Made by a program: the position numbers and the translations under genes. This document shows positions 32,653 through 41,105 of a stretch of DNA of 63,835 nucleotides, piece after piece. Each line of letters opens with the position of its first letter. Within the stretch, counting starts at the first letter, position 1. The notes beneath the pieces are model-generated. The model made no database searches and was not told the DNA's origin. It saw only the letters and a program-made list of their open reading frames with translations. The DNA comes from Candidatus Poribacteria bacterium (lineage in GTDB: Bacteria; Poribacteria; WGA-4E; WGA-3G), in contig JAPPNJ010000129.1 of NCBI GenBank assembly GCA_028818705.1, forward strand, positions 1,676 through 65,510, written 5' to 3'.

Positions 32653-33792
32653 ATGATTATTAGCCGACTTATTGCAAAAAACTGGCGGAACTTTCAGCAT
32701 ATTGATGTCCCGCTCAGGGAACGGCAGTTTATTGTCGGTCCAACTGGTTCAGGCAAATCTAACCTGTTGGACATTTTCCGCTTTCTCCGAGATATTGTTA
32801 AAACAGACGGTGGCGGATTCCAGAAAGCGGTTAAGGTTCGGGGCGGTGTTTCCAAAATCCGATGTCTGTCGGCGAGGCAGGATCCTGAAATCGCCATCGA
32901 AATTCATATCGCGGATGCGTTAGACGCTCCTGCTAAATGGAGATACGGTGTTGGGTTTCGCCAACAACCTCGTGGACATCGCCATACCTATCTTACCCAT
33001 GAACGTGTTTGGAAAGATAACAAATTGCTCCTTGATAGACCGGATGAAAATGATAAAGAGGATCCAGATCGTCTTACACAGACTGCTCTTGAACAGAGCG
33101 CTGCCAATGCAGCGTTTCGAGAGATAGCACTCTTCCTGCAAAACGTCACCTATCTCCATCTCGTACCGCAACTCATTCGCTCTGGGGATGCAATTCAGGG
33201 TAGGATAATTGAAGACGATCCGTATGGACAAGGATTTCTGGAAAGGATTGCGAGCATGCATCCAAGCACCCGTCGTTCCCGCCTAAAAAAGATTGAACAT
33301 ACCCTCAAAATTGCTGTGCCACAGTTTGAAAAATTGGAATTTGTTCGTGACAATACAGGACGTCCGCACTTACAGGTGCGTTATTCCCACTGGCACTCAA
33401 ATGAAGCAAGGCAGCACGAAGACCAATTTTCGGACGGAATGCTCCGACTAATTGGACTCTTATGGTCTCTTCTCGAAAAGGACGCAATTGTTTTGTTAGA
33501 AGAACCCGAACTCTCCCTAAATATAGGCACTGTATCTGAACTCGCTCCTTCCATCTCCAAACTCCAAAGAAGTCAAAGATCCCAAGTGTTAGTTAGCACA
33601 CAAAGTGATGTTCTTCTTATAGAACCCGGCATTGATGGGAGAGAAGTCCTTTTACTTATACCTGAAAAAGTAGGGACAGTCGTCAAGATCTCGTCTGATA
33701 TTGATTATATCCGTGCCCTTCTTGAGGCAGGTCTCACAGCCGGTGAAGTCGTGCTAACTAGATATCCAGAACAGTTGAGCCTATTAGAATGA
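32653..33792 (+). CDS. AAA ATPase of the RecF/OLD-like (AAA_15/AAA_21) group
   Basis: This 379-residue ATPase has Walker A GPTGSGKSN at 29-37, an ABC-like signature QFSDGMLRLIGLLWSLLE near 260, and Walker B AIVLLEEPELSLN near 279-291, followed by VLVSTQSDVLL where a His-containing switch (STHS) is usual. This is the ATPase type found in OLD, RloA, GajA and AriA defence proteins. Unlike OLD it has no C-terminal TOPRIM domain; instead a separate TOPRIM-like protein starts within its stop codon region (ATGA overlap, 33789-33792). The pair probably acts as one complex. A GGAGGG lies 11 bases before ATG. Confidence 0.85.
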   Translation: MIISRLIAKNWRNFQHIDVPLRERQFIVGPTGSGKSNLLDIFRFLRDIVKTDGGGFQKAVKVRGGVSKIRCLSARQDPEIAIEIHIADALDAPAKWRYGVGFRQQPRGHRHTYLTHERVWKDNKLLLDRPDENDKEDPDRLTQTALEQSAANAAFREIALFLQNVTYLHLVPQLIRSGDAIQGRIIEDDPYGQGFLERIASMHPSTRRSRLKKIEHTLKIAVPQFEKLEFVRDNTGRPHLQVRYSHWHSNEARQHEDQFSDGMLRLIGLLWSLLEKDAIVLLEEPELSLNIGTVSELAPSISKLQRSQRSQVLVSTQSDVLLIEPGIDGREVLLLIPEKVGTVVKISSDIDYIRALLEAGLTAGEVVLTRYPEQLSLLE

Positions 33793-34400
33793 ACCTAAAT
33801 AACGTAGTTCTCGCTGTTGAGGATAGGCTCAGTGATGCAGTAGCGACCAAAATTCTTGAGAAATTTGATGTTGAAATCGTGAAAAGAATCGGGTATAAAG
33901 GAAAATCGGACCTCGAACGAAAAACCCTTGAACTCAACCGAGCAGCTAACGGCATAACCGTATTTATGTTGATGGATTTAGATTCGCCCCGAGATTGTCC
34001 TCCGCGGCTTATCCAATCATGGGTTAAAGGCACTCTTAACCCAAGATTTTTCTTTCGTGTGGCAGTTATGGAGGTAGAATCATGGATTATGGCAGATCGG
34101 ATAGGATTTGCAGCTTTCCTATCTATACCTTCGCATCAAATTCCATCGCCGACAGACGATATCTTGAATCCGAAAGAATTTCTTGTATCGCTTGCACGTA
34201 GAAGCCGAAAGAAAACAGTACGCGAGGCGTTAGTTCCAATGCCAAACGCAAACCTTTCAGTTGGAATTGCCTACAACACGCTTTTGAGTGAATTTGTCCG
34301 AGACTATTGGAATTTAGAACGCGCCGCCACCGTATCACCAAGCCTAAAACGCACTTTGGATCGACTTAATCAAGCAACAGAAACAGGTGCGTCCCAGTGA
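33789..34400 (+). CDS. TOPRIM-like putative nuclease, partner of the AAA ATPase
   Basis: This 203-residue protein starts NVVLAVEDRLSDAV, with Glu11 after the first strand, and has FMLMDLDSP with Asp63 and Asp65 after the third; this Glu plus DxD pattern is the metal site of TOPRIM folds (topoisomerases, OLD, RloB-like and DUF4435/DUF4276-like proteins). The segment RVAVMEVESWIMAD near 90-103 resembles the E..E.W..AD element of DUF4276. A basic region LARRSRKKTVREAL follows. The start overlaps the ATPase stop by four bases and its own stop overlaps the next start by four. Nuclease activity is inference. Confidence 0.7.
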   Translation: MNLNNVVLAVEDRLSDAVATKILEKFDVEIVKRIGYKGKSDLERKTLELNRAANGITVFMLMDLDSPRDCPPRLIQSWVKGTLNPRFFFRVAVMEVESWIMADRIGFAAFLSIPSHQIPSPTDDILNPKEFLVSLARRSRKKTVREALVPMPNANLSVGIAYNTLLSEFVRDYWNLERAATVSPSLKRTLDRLNQATETGASQ

Positions 34401-34702
34401 ACAAAAGATTCCAACGCCACATTGAAGACTTCACCTGTGTCCACTGTGGCACCGCCGTCAAAGGAGACGGCTACACCAATCACTGTCCCAAATGCCTCTG
34501 GAGTCAACACGTCGATGTTAACCCCGGCGATCGCTCCGCATCCTGTCGCGGCTTAATGGAACCGGTCGGGTTCACCATAAAACACGGCGATTACATCCTT
34601 ACCCACCGCTGCACTACCTGCGGGATAGAAAAAAAGAATAAAACATCAAAAAACGACAACTTTGAGGCTATCCTTAGCCTACAAGGAGCATCAAATGTCT
34701 AA
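34397..34702 (+). CDS. RNHCP domain protein (small zinc-binding protein)
   Basis: This 101-residue protein has FTCVHCG, then NHCPKCLWSQHVDVNPGDR and CRGLMEPVG, with a further C.TCG pair near the C-terminus. These are the conserved elements of the RNHCP family (PF12647), small proteins with several cysteine pairs that probably bind zinc; the function is unknown. It overlaps the TOPRIM-like gene by four bases and the OmpA-like gene by eight, so it is translated from the same message as the ATPase pair. Whether it belongs functionally to that pair is unknown. Confidence 0.85.
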   Translation: MNKRFQRHIEDFTCVHCGTAVKGDGYTNHCPKCLWSQHVDVNPGDRSASCRGLMEPVGFTIKHGDYILTHRCTTCGIEKKNKTSKNDNFEAILSLQGASNV

Positions 34703-35597
34703 AAAAGAAATTCTCGCAATCCTATCTATCTGTATCGTTGGTGTTGTTGCGATTGTTTTAGCAGTCCTACTCCGTTCAACTTCCGGCAAACTCAAACAAA
34801 CCCAGACTGAACTGGCGGCGACCAAAGCGACTTTGCAGACGACTGAAACTGCGAAAGCCGATCTGGAGGGAACACTAACTGAAACCCAAGCGACGTTGGC
34901 GAAAACGCGTTCAGAACTTAGCCAAACCCAAGAAATATTACAAAACGCAAACGAAGCTGCTCGAAAAATCGCTGCTGAACGGAACGCGCTTCAACAGGAA
35001 AAAAGCGATCTCGAAAGCGAAAAAGAGAGCCTCCGCGCAAAATTAAGCGAGATTGAATCGGAACTACAACGGATTCGTGTTCAATCGCAACGTTCAATCA
35101 CCGCCATCCAAGAGAAATTTAAGGATACCGTCGGTGCAGCGTTAGACGACGCGGGACGGTTGAAGCTCGATGTAAAAGGGAAAATTCTTTTTGAAACAGG
35201 AAAGGCTACTCTGAGTTCGGAGGGAAAGGCGCTTCTTGATGCGATCGCTGAAGAGGTATTGCTAAACACTCACTATGCGGATTATGCCGTGCGGGTCGAG
35301 GGGCACACAGATAACGCACCGATCGGTGGTTCCGAACTTCGAAATTGGAACCTCTCAACCGAACGCGCAATCGCTGCCGTGAAATACTTGCAGGTACATA
35401 CTGGTGTCAATGCCCAACGTTTAGCAGCGACGGGATACGCTTTCTATCAACCCATAGATACCACCGATACACCCGAAGCAAAAGCGAAAAACCGGAGAAT
35501 CGAAATTATACTCGTTCCACCGCAAGACTTTTTATCCGAACTTCTGACCTCGCTCCAGAAAGTGATGGTATCTATTGATGCAAAGGAGATAGAGTAG
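34695..35597 (+). CDS. OmpA-family peptidoglycan-binding protein with long coiled coil
   Basis: This 300-residue protein has one N-terminal transmembrane helix (AILSICIVGVVAIVLAVLL, about 7-25), a long coiled coil (about 30-140, rich in TQTEL and ESEKESL units), and a C-terminal OmpA/MotB domain (about 170-290) with VRVEGHTDNAPI, NWNLSTERA and NRRIEI, the peptidoglycan-binding residues of the family. It should span from the inner membrane to the wall. AAGGAG lies six bases before ATG 34695, inside the end of the RNHCP gene. Confidence 0.85.
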   Translation: MSKKEILAILSICIVGVVAIVLAVLLRSTSGKLKQTQTELAATKATLQTTETAKADLEGTLTETQATLAKTRSELSQTQEILQNANEAARKIAAERNALQQEKSDLESEKESLRAKLSEIESELQRIRVQSQRSITAIQEKFKDTVGAALDDAGRLKLDVKGKILFETGKATLSSEGKALLDAIAEEVLLNTHYADYAVRVEGHTDNAPIGGSELRNWNLSTERAIAAVKYLQVHTGVNAQRLAATGYAFYQPIDTTDTPEAKAKNRRIEIILVPPQDFLSELLTSLQKVMVSIDAKEIE

Positions 35598-35641
35598 TTC
35601 TATTTGTCGGCTTTTTGGTGCAGCCTGCAAGCCAAAACTTG

Positions 35642-36496
35642 CTATTCAGAAGGCTCGGTAATAGCACGCTTTGCTTCAACGGCAAGCTGTGTGGCGCGCT
35701 GGATTAGACGCCTGGTTTCATCAATCTGTTTAATCAGGCGTTCATTTGTCCATGAAACGGCGGCAAGATAGCGTAAGGCATCTGGATCGTTGAGTGTCTC
35801 AGCACCGAGCGCAACCTGAAGTCCGCTTGAGGTGATATACCGCATACCGGCATTCACACCAGATCCGTCAAATTCCAGACTCATCGTGATGTCCCCTCGC
35901 GCAAAAGCAGGTTGGAATTCCTTGCCCAGACCGACGAACACGCCTATAGGGGTTTCACCGAATGCAAATCGCTGTGTGCCAATACCAATATGACCGGAAA
36001 ATTGGTGAATACGCGGCAGATTGAAGGTTTTACTAACAGCCAAAAACGCTGACGGCAAAACTCCATTCTTCTCCGATTCCGATGTGAGAATTCCATCACC
36101 AAGATGTTCAACACCGATAGCAATACTCGGAATTGCCCCAGTTTCTTGCTCTTTTAAGAGTTGGACTTTCAAACTCGCAGCCTGCTCAGTGGAAAGCTCA
36201 GATCCATACGCATTCCACACCTGCCCCAATCCTATTTCAATCCGATCGAACAATCCGAAGTTCAGGCGAATGGCGACAGCATCACCTAAATTCATAGGAG
36301 TGGTTTGTAACCGCGAAGCCACCGCACTTTGCCGAAGAGCAATAAATGTACCTACCCCGAATATGCCATGTTCCAGCACCGCACCAGTTGGAATATCTAC
36401 CAATCCACTCTCTGTAAACACCTCACCGTTAGCAGAACTATATGCCATTATAGATACAAAAACGAGTACCAAGAGCAAGAACAGGGATCTCCGCAT
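35642..36496 (-). CDS. Probable outer-membrane beta-barrel protein (YjbH-like)
   Basis: This 284-residue protein has a signal peptide (MRRSLFLLLVLVFVSIMAYS, then SANG) and alternating hydrophobic strands through the body (AIRLNFGLFDRIEIGLGQVW, IGIGTQRFAFGETPIGVFVG). The opening GLVDIPTGAVLEHGIFGVG resembles the first repeats of YjbH/GfcD-type lipoproteins and barrels in exopolysaccharide loci. The C-terminus is a short charged helix. It starts three bases after rpiA stops and is therefore cotranscribed, though no functional link is obvious. Confidence 0.55.
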   Translation of the reverse strand: MRRSLFLLLVLVFVSIMAYSSANGEVFTESGLVDIPTGAVLEHGIFGVGTFIALRQSAVASRLQTTPMNLGDAVAIRLNFGLFDRIEIGLGQVWNAYGSELSTEQAASLKVQLLKEQETGAIPSIAIGVEHLGDGILTSESEKNGVLPSAFLAVSKTFNLPRIHQFSGHIGIGTQRFAFGETPIGVFVGLGKEFQPAFARGDITMSLEFDGSGVNAGMRYITSSGLQVALGAETLNDPDALRYLAAVSWTNERLIKQIDETRRLIQRATQLAVEAKRAITEPSE

Positions 36497-36499
36497 GCG

Positions 36500-37189
36500 T
36501 CACTCCATGTACCGAATACCGGAAGGTGTACCGATGATGATTTTGTCAGCGCGATTGACGAAAATCCCATTTTCCACCACACCGGGAATGTTATTCAGTT
36601 GCAACTCGACCTGCTCTGGGGCAGGAATACTATCAAAGTGGCAGTCGAGTATATAGTTGCCGTTGTCAGTAATGAGTGGTTGCTGATTTCCGTCCTGTGA
36701 AGGCGCGAGACGTAGCGTGGAACGCCCACAAACCCGGTTGACCTCTGTCTGGGTTGCCTCCCATCCGAACTGTACGATTTCCACTGGAAGTGGGAAGGTC
36801 GTACCGAGGACGCTTGACACCTTGTTTTCATCGACAACAATCAATATTCGTTTAGACGCATTTGCGATGATCTTCTCTCTGACGAGCGCAGCACCACCAC
36901 CCTTGATTAGGTTGAGGCGTGCGTCAACTTCATCGGCACCGTCAATAGTCAGGTCGATGGTAGGATGGGAAGCGAGTGTTGTGAGGGGTATCTGTTGTGC
37001 TATCGCAATTTCTTCGGTGCCAGCGGATGTTGGAATACCAACGATATCAAGTCCTTCCCGGACCATATCGCCAAGTTTCAGGAGCGCATAATAGACAGTG
37101 GAACCTGTCCCTAACCCGACAATCATACCAGATTTGACACTTTCTGTCGCTTTTTCCGCAGCAATCTTTTTTAGGTTTTCGGTGTTCAT
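36500..37189 (-). CDS. rpiA: Ribose-5-phosphate isomerase A
   Basis: RpiA interconverts ribose-5-phosphate and ribulose-5-phosphate in the pentose phosphate pathway. The 229-residue protein has GLGTGSTVYYAL (phosphate loop), TIDGADEVD (catalytic Asp residues) and KGGGAALVREKI (catalytic Lys and Glu), all in the family order. I chose ATG 37189, which gives the usual N-terminus MNTENLKKIAAEKA and length; the open frame upstream to 37309 adds 40 residues without family similarity. The Shine-Dalgarno is weak (TAGG). Confidence 0.95.
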   Translation of the reverse strand: MNTENLKKIAAEKATESVKSGMIVGLGTGSTVYYALLKLGDMVREGLDIVGIPTSAGTEEIAIAQQIPLTTLASHPTIDLTIDGADEVDARLNLIKGGGAALVREKIIANASKRILIVVDENKVSSVLGTTFPLPVEIVQFGWEATQTEVNRVCGRSTLRLAPSQDGNQQPLITDNGNYILDCHFDSIPAPEQVELQLNNIPGVVENGIFVNRADKIIIGTPSGIRYME

Positions 37190-37314
37190 GATACCTATAA
37201 GTTTACCAGAAAAATGTCTTGAAATCAAGTTCTTAATCCGTAGTGATGTGTCTCTTCCACCTTTTGTTTTTAGCCCCGTTAGGGATAAAATGCGCGTACT
37301 GCTTGACAAAAGAT

Positions 37315-37343
37315 TTGATTCTTTTCACCAAGTGTGCTAAAAT
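37315..37343 (+). promoter_or_regulatory. Sigma-70 promoter that places the start site on the ATG
   Basis: TTGATT (37315-37320), a 17-bp spacer ending TGTGC (extended -10), TAAAAT (37338-37343). Seven bases on is 37350, adjacent to ATG 37351, so the mRNA is probably leaderless. A TTGACA at 37303 is badly spaced. Confidence 0.5.
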
Positions 37344-37350
37344 AACCTCC

Positions 37351-38337
37351 ATGAGGAACAACATTCACAGCAGCAAACTGGTGGTCGGACAATTAGTCGC
37401 CGAACCCGGAACTCGAATGGAAGGGCATCTGAGAGTCGGAAGCATGCCAGATGGAACGGCGGTTCGACTGCCGGTCGTGCTAATCAACGGGAGGTACCCG
37501 GGCAAAACGCTCTATATCCAAGCAATTAGCGATGGAGATGAACTCAACGGAATCGCCGTTATTCACAAAGTTCTCCAGACCATAGTACCAGAAGAGTTGC
37601 GCGGTAAGATTATTGCCGTCCCGCTTGTCAACGTTCACGCATTTCACACCAGACAAGCACTCAATCCTGTGGACAATCGGAAAATGAACCGCTGTTTTCC
37701 CGGCAGACGCGACGGCACTTCAAGTGAACGGACAGCCTATCACCTTTTTCGGCGTGCCATACAGCAGGCGGATTATTGTCTTGATCTGCACCAAGGCGGT
37801 GTGCACCCAATGATTGACGAGGTACGCGTCCGTGTTGATGAAAAACACACACTCCACGGTGCCTGCCTTGAACTCGCGCGGGTCTTTGGTATTGGGCATA
37901 TCCTCAATCAGAAAGGACCAAAAGGCCAACTCGCACAGGCTGCCCCGGAAGTAGGCATTCCAACAATCGATCCAGAATTGGGTGGCACCCATGGCTGGGA
38001 TGCAGCAAGTATCGAAAAAGGTGTCCGCGGCGTGCTCAATGTCCTGCAACACTATCACTTCATTGATGGAATACCAGAGGTACCCGAACGGCAAATTGTC
38101 GTCAAACAATTCGTGCCACTTCTTAGCAATGAAGGTGGGTTCGTCTATTATAGAGCGGAATTGTATGATCAGGTAGCGGCGTACCAACCCATTGCTGACA
38201 TCCGAGATGTATTTGGAAATGTGCGGGAGTCCATTCGATCACCAGTAGCAGGTATTTTTTGGGCAAAGCCGGTCTATCCGATGGTAGCAAGCGGCGGCAT
38301 TATTGGCAAAATTGGCACACCGATCGGGTACCTGTAG
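37351..38337 (+). CDS. Succinylglutamate desuccinylase/aspartoacylase family protein
   Basis: This 328-residue zinc carboxypeptidase-like deacylase (AstE/AspA type) removes an acyl group from an amino acid. The zinc site can be read as VVLINGRYPGKTLYIQAISD (divergent from the usual HGxE), PLVNVHAFHTRQALNPVDNR (Arg-Asn region), and DLHQGG (His), with ELGG later (Glu). The first zinc motif lacks the standard His, so activity is uncertain; the later motifs are intact. ATG 37351 was chosen from homology-like length and promoter position; there is no Shine-Dalgarno. It is followed 43 bp later by an aminopeptidase P gene. Confidence 0.8.
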   Translation: MRNNIHSSKLVVGQLVAEPGTRMEGHLRVGSMPDGTAVRLPVVLINGRYPGKTLYIQAISDGDELNGIAVIHKVLQTIVPEELRGKIIAVPLVNVHAFHTRQALNPVDNRKMNRCFPGRRDGTSSERTAYHLFRRAIQQADYCLDLHQGGVHPMIDEVRVRVDEKHTLHGACLELARVFGIGHILNQKGPKGQLAQAAPEVGIPTIDPELGGTHGWDAASIEKGVRGVLNVLQHYHFIDGIPEVPERQIVVKQFVPLLSNEGGFVYYRAELYDQVAAYQPIADIRDVFGNVRESIRSPVAGIFWAKPVYPMVASGGIIGKIGTPIGYL

Positions 38338-38380
38338 TAGGACTGAAGCAAAGACCTGATCTTCATGAGGAGGAAACAGT

Positions 38381-39688
38381 TTGCACGAACAGAATCGCAA
38401 AGCCTTTACTGAAAAGATGGGACGTGGTGGGGTCGCAATCTTCGCCAGTAGACCACCTGCAGCATGGAACCACGACACGGAATATGTTTACCGTCCAGAT
38501 CCGAATTTTTATTATCTTACAGGGTTTGAAGAACCAGAGTCGATTTGTGTTATCGCGCCCGATCACCCGAAACACCAATATATTTTATTCGTTCGTCCAA
38601 AAGATAAACAGGCAGAAATCTGGAACGGTAAGCGCGTCGGCGTTAAGAACGCACGTAGACACTATGGCGCAGATAAAGCCTATTCAATAGAAAAATTCGG
38701 GGAGAAAATCGGAAAATACTTAGAGGGTGCCGAGAGGCTTTACTACACGCTCGGTTCCAATCAAGACGTTGACAGCGAAATCCTCTCGCTCTTTACAGGG
38801 TCTGTTAGGTCACGCATTCGTTCCGGTCAAGGACTTGACACCTTAGTCGATCCGAGTCCTATTCTTAGCGAACTGCGGTTAATCAAAAATGAGACGGAAC
38901 TGCAACGGATCCAAATGGCAACGGAGATTACAGGTGCCGGACACGTTGCGGCAATGAAGGCAGTCCGACCCGGGATGTATGAATACGACTTGGAAGCACT
39001 TGTTGAATCCACGTTTCGCATGAACGGTGCTAACGGCGCAGCCTTTCCGACAATCGTTGCGAGCGGCGGAAACGCGACAATACTCCATTATACAACAAAT
39101 GACTGCCAAATCAAAGATGAATCACTTGTTCTCATTGACGCAGGCGCCGAATACGGTCGGTACTCCGGTGACGTGACCCGGACCTTCCCCGCAAACGGCA
39201 CGTTCACTGAGGCACAAAGAGAGATTTATCAACTCGTCCTTGATGCCCATTATGCGGTTATTGACGCTATCCGTCCAGGTGTCTCCATTGACGAACCGCA
39301 CCAGCAATCGATTGAGTTGTTGACGGAAAGTATGCTCAGTCTCGGTCTGCTAAAAGGGAAAAGAAAAAAAATAATAAAGAAAGAAGCGTATCGTGAGTTT
39401 TATATGTACAGAATCGGGCACATGCTCGGTTTAGACGTACATGATGTTAATTGTGTCCACGACGCAAACGGCGATTTCAAAACCTTCCAACCCGGTATGG
39501 TGATGACAATCGAGCCAGGGCTTTACGTTGCCGACGATACAAAGAATGTCCCGCCTGAATATCTCGGTATTGGTGTTCGCATAGAGGATGATATTCTCGT
39601 CACTGAAACCGGATGCGAAGTGCTAACGGATGGGGTTCCAAAAGAAATCGACGCCGTTGAAGAATTGGTAAATAGCACAAAATGGTAA
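38381..39688 (+). CDS. pepP: Xaa-Pro aminopeptidase (M24B, aminopeptidase P)
   Basis: This 435-residue enzyme releases N-terminal residues preceding proline. The N-terminal domain (AIFASRPPAAWNHDTEYVYR, FYYLTGFEEPE) is the aminopeptidase P type, and the catalytic domain has IDAGAEYGRYSGDVTRTF (two Asp metal ligands), IGHMLGLDVHDVN (His), MTIEPGLY (Glu) and VRIEDDILV (Glu). A lysine-rich stretch (GKRKKIIKKEAY) sits just before GHMLG. The start is TTG 38381, with AGGAGG seven bases upstream; no ATG fits. It probably forms a transcript with the deacylase gene before it. Confidence 0.92.
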   Translation: MHEQNRKAFTEKMGRGGVAIFASRPPAAWNHDTEYVYRPDPNFYYLTGFEEPESICVIAPDHPKHQYILFVRPKDKQAEIWNGKRVGVKNARRHYGADKAYSIEKFGEKIGKYLEGAERLYYTLGSNQDVDSEILSLFTGSVRSRIRSGQGLDTLVDPSPILSELRLIKNETELQRIQMATEITGAGHVAAMKAVRPGMYEYDLEALVESTFRMNGANGAAFPTIVASGGNATILHYTTNDCQIKDESLVLIDAGAEYGRYSGDVTRTFPANGTFTEAQREIYQLVLDAHYAVIDAIRPGVSIDEPHQQSIELLTESMLSLGLLKGKRKKIIKKEAYREFYMYRIGHMLGLDVHDVNCVHDANGDFKTFQPGMVMTIEPGLYVADDTKNVPPEYLGIGVRIEDDILVTETGCEVLTDGVPKEIDAVEELVNSTKW

Positions 39689-39729
39689 ACTCACATCGTG
39701 GATTCGCCGTTTTTCAAAGGAATTTCATC

Positions 39730-40419
39730 ATGATTGAAGAACTGAAGAAAATAGTTGCAGAAGAAAAGGACGCAATTCGCAAACAATACAAAGCGCAGAT
39801 TAAAGCCATCTTCGGTTCTTATGCACGAGGAGATTTCCACGCAGACAGCGATTTGGATCTCTTGGTGGATGTGGATGCCGGTGCTACGCTGTTAGATATT
39901 GTCGGTCTTCAACACTTTTTGGAGGACAGACTCGGGTGTAAAGTGGATGTTGTGCCGCGGGATTCACTTCGCGAAGAGCTTCGTCCCTCCGTTTTCAGGG
40001 AAATGATAAGCTTTGAAATCGGCAGGGAGGACTTTACTCAATTCCGGTCGAGACCTTGTGTTGAAACAAATGAACCGCCCATGAGAAACTACCGACTTTA
40101 TCTGAAAGACATATTTGAAGCCATGAGTGCCGCTCAGGTATTCGTTGAAGGAATAGATTTTGAGGCGTTTGCTGGTGATGATAAAACCGCTTCTGCTGTC
40201 GTCCGAAAACTTGAAATTATCGGCGAAGCAACTAAGAATGTGCCTGAGACGATTCGACAAAAGTACCCACAAGTGCCGTGGCGGCAGATGGCAAGAATGC
40301 GAGACCGGATTATCTATGCGTACTTTGACGTTAACCACACTATCGTCTGGGAAGTTGTTACGGAACTAATTCCGCCGCTGCAACCGATCATCGCGCAGAT
40401 TCTTGAAGAAACAGAGTAG
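39730..40419 (+). CDS. Fusion of minimal nucleotidyltransferase and HEPN (DUF86) domains
   Basis: The 229-residue protein joins what are normally two genes. Residues 1-105 are an MNT-type nucleotidyltransferase with AIFGSYARGDFHADSDLDLL, the intact GS...DxD catalytic motif. Residue 118 is Met in MRNYRLYLKDIFEAM, the usual start of a HEPN/DUF86 protein, and the rest follows that family (VRKLEIIGEATKNVPE, YPQVPWRQMARMRDRI). In free-standing MNT-HEPN toxin-antitoxin pairs the RNase motif reads R-x4-H; here it is RDRIIYAYF, with Tyr in place of His. AAAGGA is nine bases before ATG 39730. It may be an inactivated or self-neutralised pair, or a new role. Confidence 0.85.
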   Translation: MIEELKKIVAEEKDAIRKQYKAQIKAIFGSYARGDFHADSDLDLLVDVDAGATLLDIVGLQHFLEDRLGCKVDVVPRDSLREELRPSVFREMISFEIGREDFTQFRSRPCVETNEPPMRNYRLYLKDIFEAMSAAQVFVEGIDFEAFAGDDKTASAVVRKLEIIGEATKNVPETIRQKYPQVPWRQMARMRDRIIYAYFDVNHTIVWEVVTELIPPLQPIIAQILEETE

Positions 40420-40505
40420 GCATAAAGCTAAGAGAAACCTACTATATTTATTAACTGGAAAAAATCGGAGCATAGACGTTACAATTTTAAGAATGGAGGA
40501 AACAG

Positions 40506-41072
40506 ATGCCAAAACATGGAATTCCGAAGCAAAGAAAAATGAGAGGCATGAATAAGTATCAGAAGAATGCACATCGTCGGGGTGAAGATCGGTTACGTGG
40601 TGACGAGGTCGAATACTATCTCTCTCTCGCTTATTCTTCCAATCCAGACGACCGCGTTGAGGCAATGGACAATCTCTGTCCCTGTCATGTTCGGAAAAGC
40701 ATTGACAAAGTTTGGGTGGCACTCTACAAAGGCTTAGTCGACCCAGATTTGCGCGTCCGCAAAGCCGCATGGCACACACTTGACGACGGTGGAAACCCGA
40801 ACGATCCGCGACTGCAACCACTCCTTGAAAGAATCACCAAGGAGGAGACCGATCCCAAGTTACGTCAACGCGCCCTCGACCTCATCGCTGCGACTCGAAA
40901 GGTTGAGGAACAGAAAGAAGTGCTGTTGGGACAGAAAGCACACACCTTCCGTGGACGCTGCGATTGGTGCGGCGAGTCAAATGTCCCTGTTAGCTACGAT
41001 CATGAGACAGAGCTTGAGACAAACGGCACCAAACGTTTTGCTTTAGTCTGTGAGGCGTGCGAAACTGAGTAA
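40506..41072 (+). CDS. HEAT-repeat-like protein with C-terminal zinc ribbon
   Basis: This 188-residue protein has a basic N-terminus (MPKHGIPKQRKMRGMNKYQK), two HEAT-like helical repeats (VEAMDNLCPCHVRKSIDKVW, VRKAAWHTLDDGG...DPRLQPLLERI) and a C-terminal treble-cysteine region: GRCDWCG, then FALVCEACETE. This suggests a scaffold with a zinc ribbon. GGAGG lies six bases before ATG 40506. A protein with the reverse order (zinc ribbon then HEAT) starts at 63451. The function is unknown. Confidence 0.7.
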   Translation: MPKHGIPKQRKMRGMNKYQKNAHRRGEDRLRGDEVEYYLSLAYSSNPDDRVEAMDNLCPCHVRKSIDKVWVALYKGLVDPDLRVRKAAWHTLDDGGNPNDPRLQPLLERITKEETDPKLRQRALDLIAATRKVEEQKEVLLGQKAHTFRGRCDWCGESNVPVSYDHETELETNGTKRFALVCEACETE

Positions 41073-41105
41073 AACAGATTCAGACAAAGTTAGAGAAAGA
41101 CGTTT

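Noticed and set aside
37303..37308. TTGACA as a -35 box
   Set aside because: The only fitting -10 (TAAAAT at 37338) would be 29 bp away; TTGATT at 37315 has the correct 17-bp spacing.
39682..39729. Upstream ATG (39682) for the nucleotidyltransferase-HEPN gene
   Set aside because: It overlaps the end of the aminopeptidase gene and has no ribosome binding site; ATG 39730 has AAAGGA and matches the domain start.
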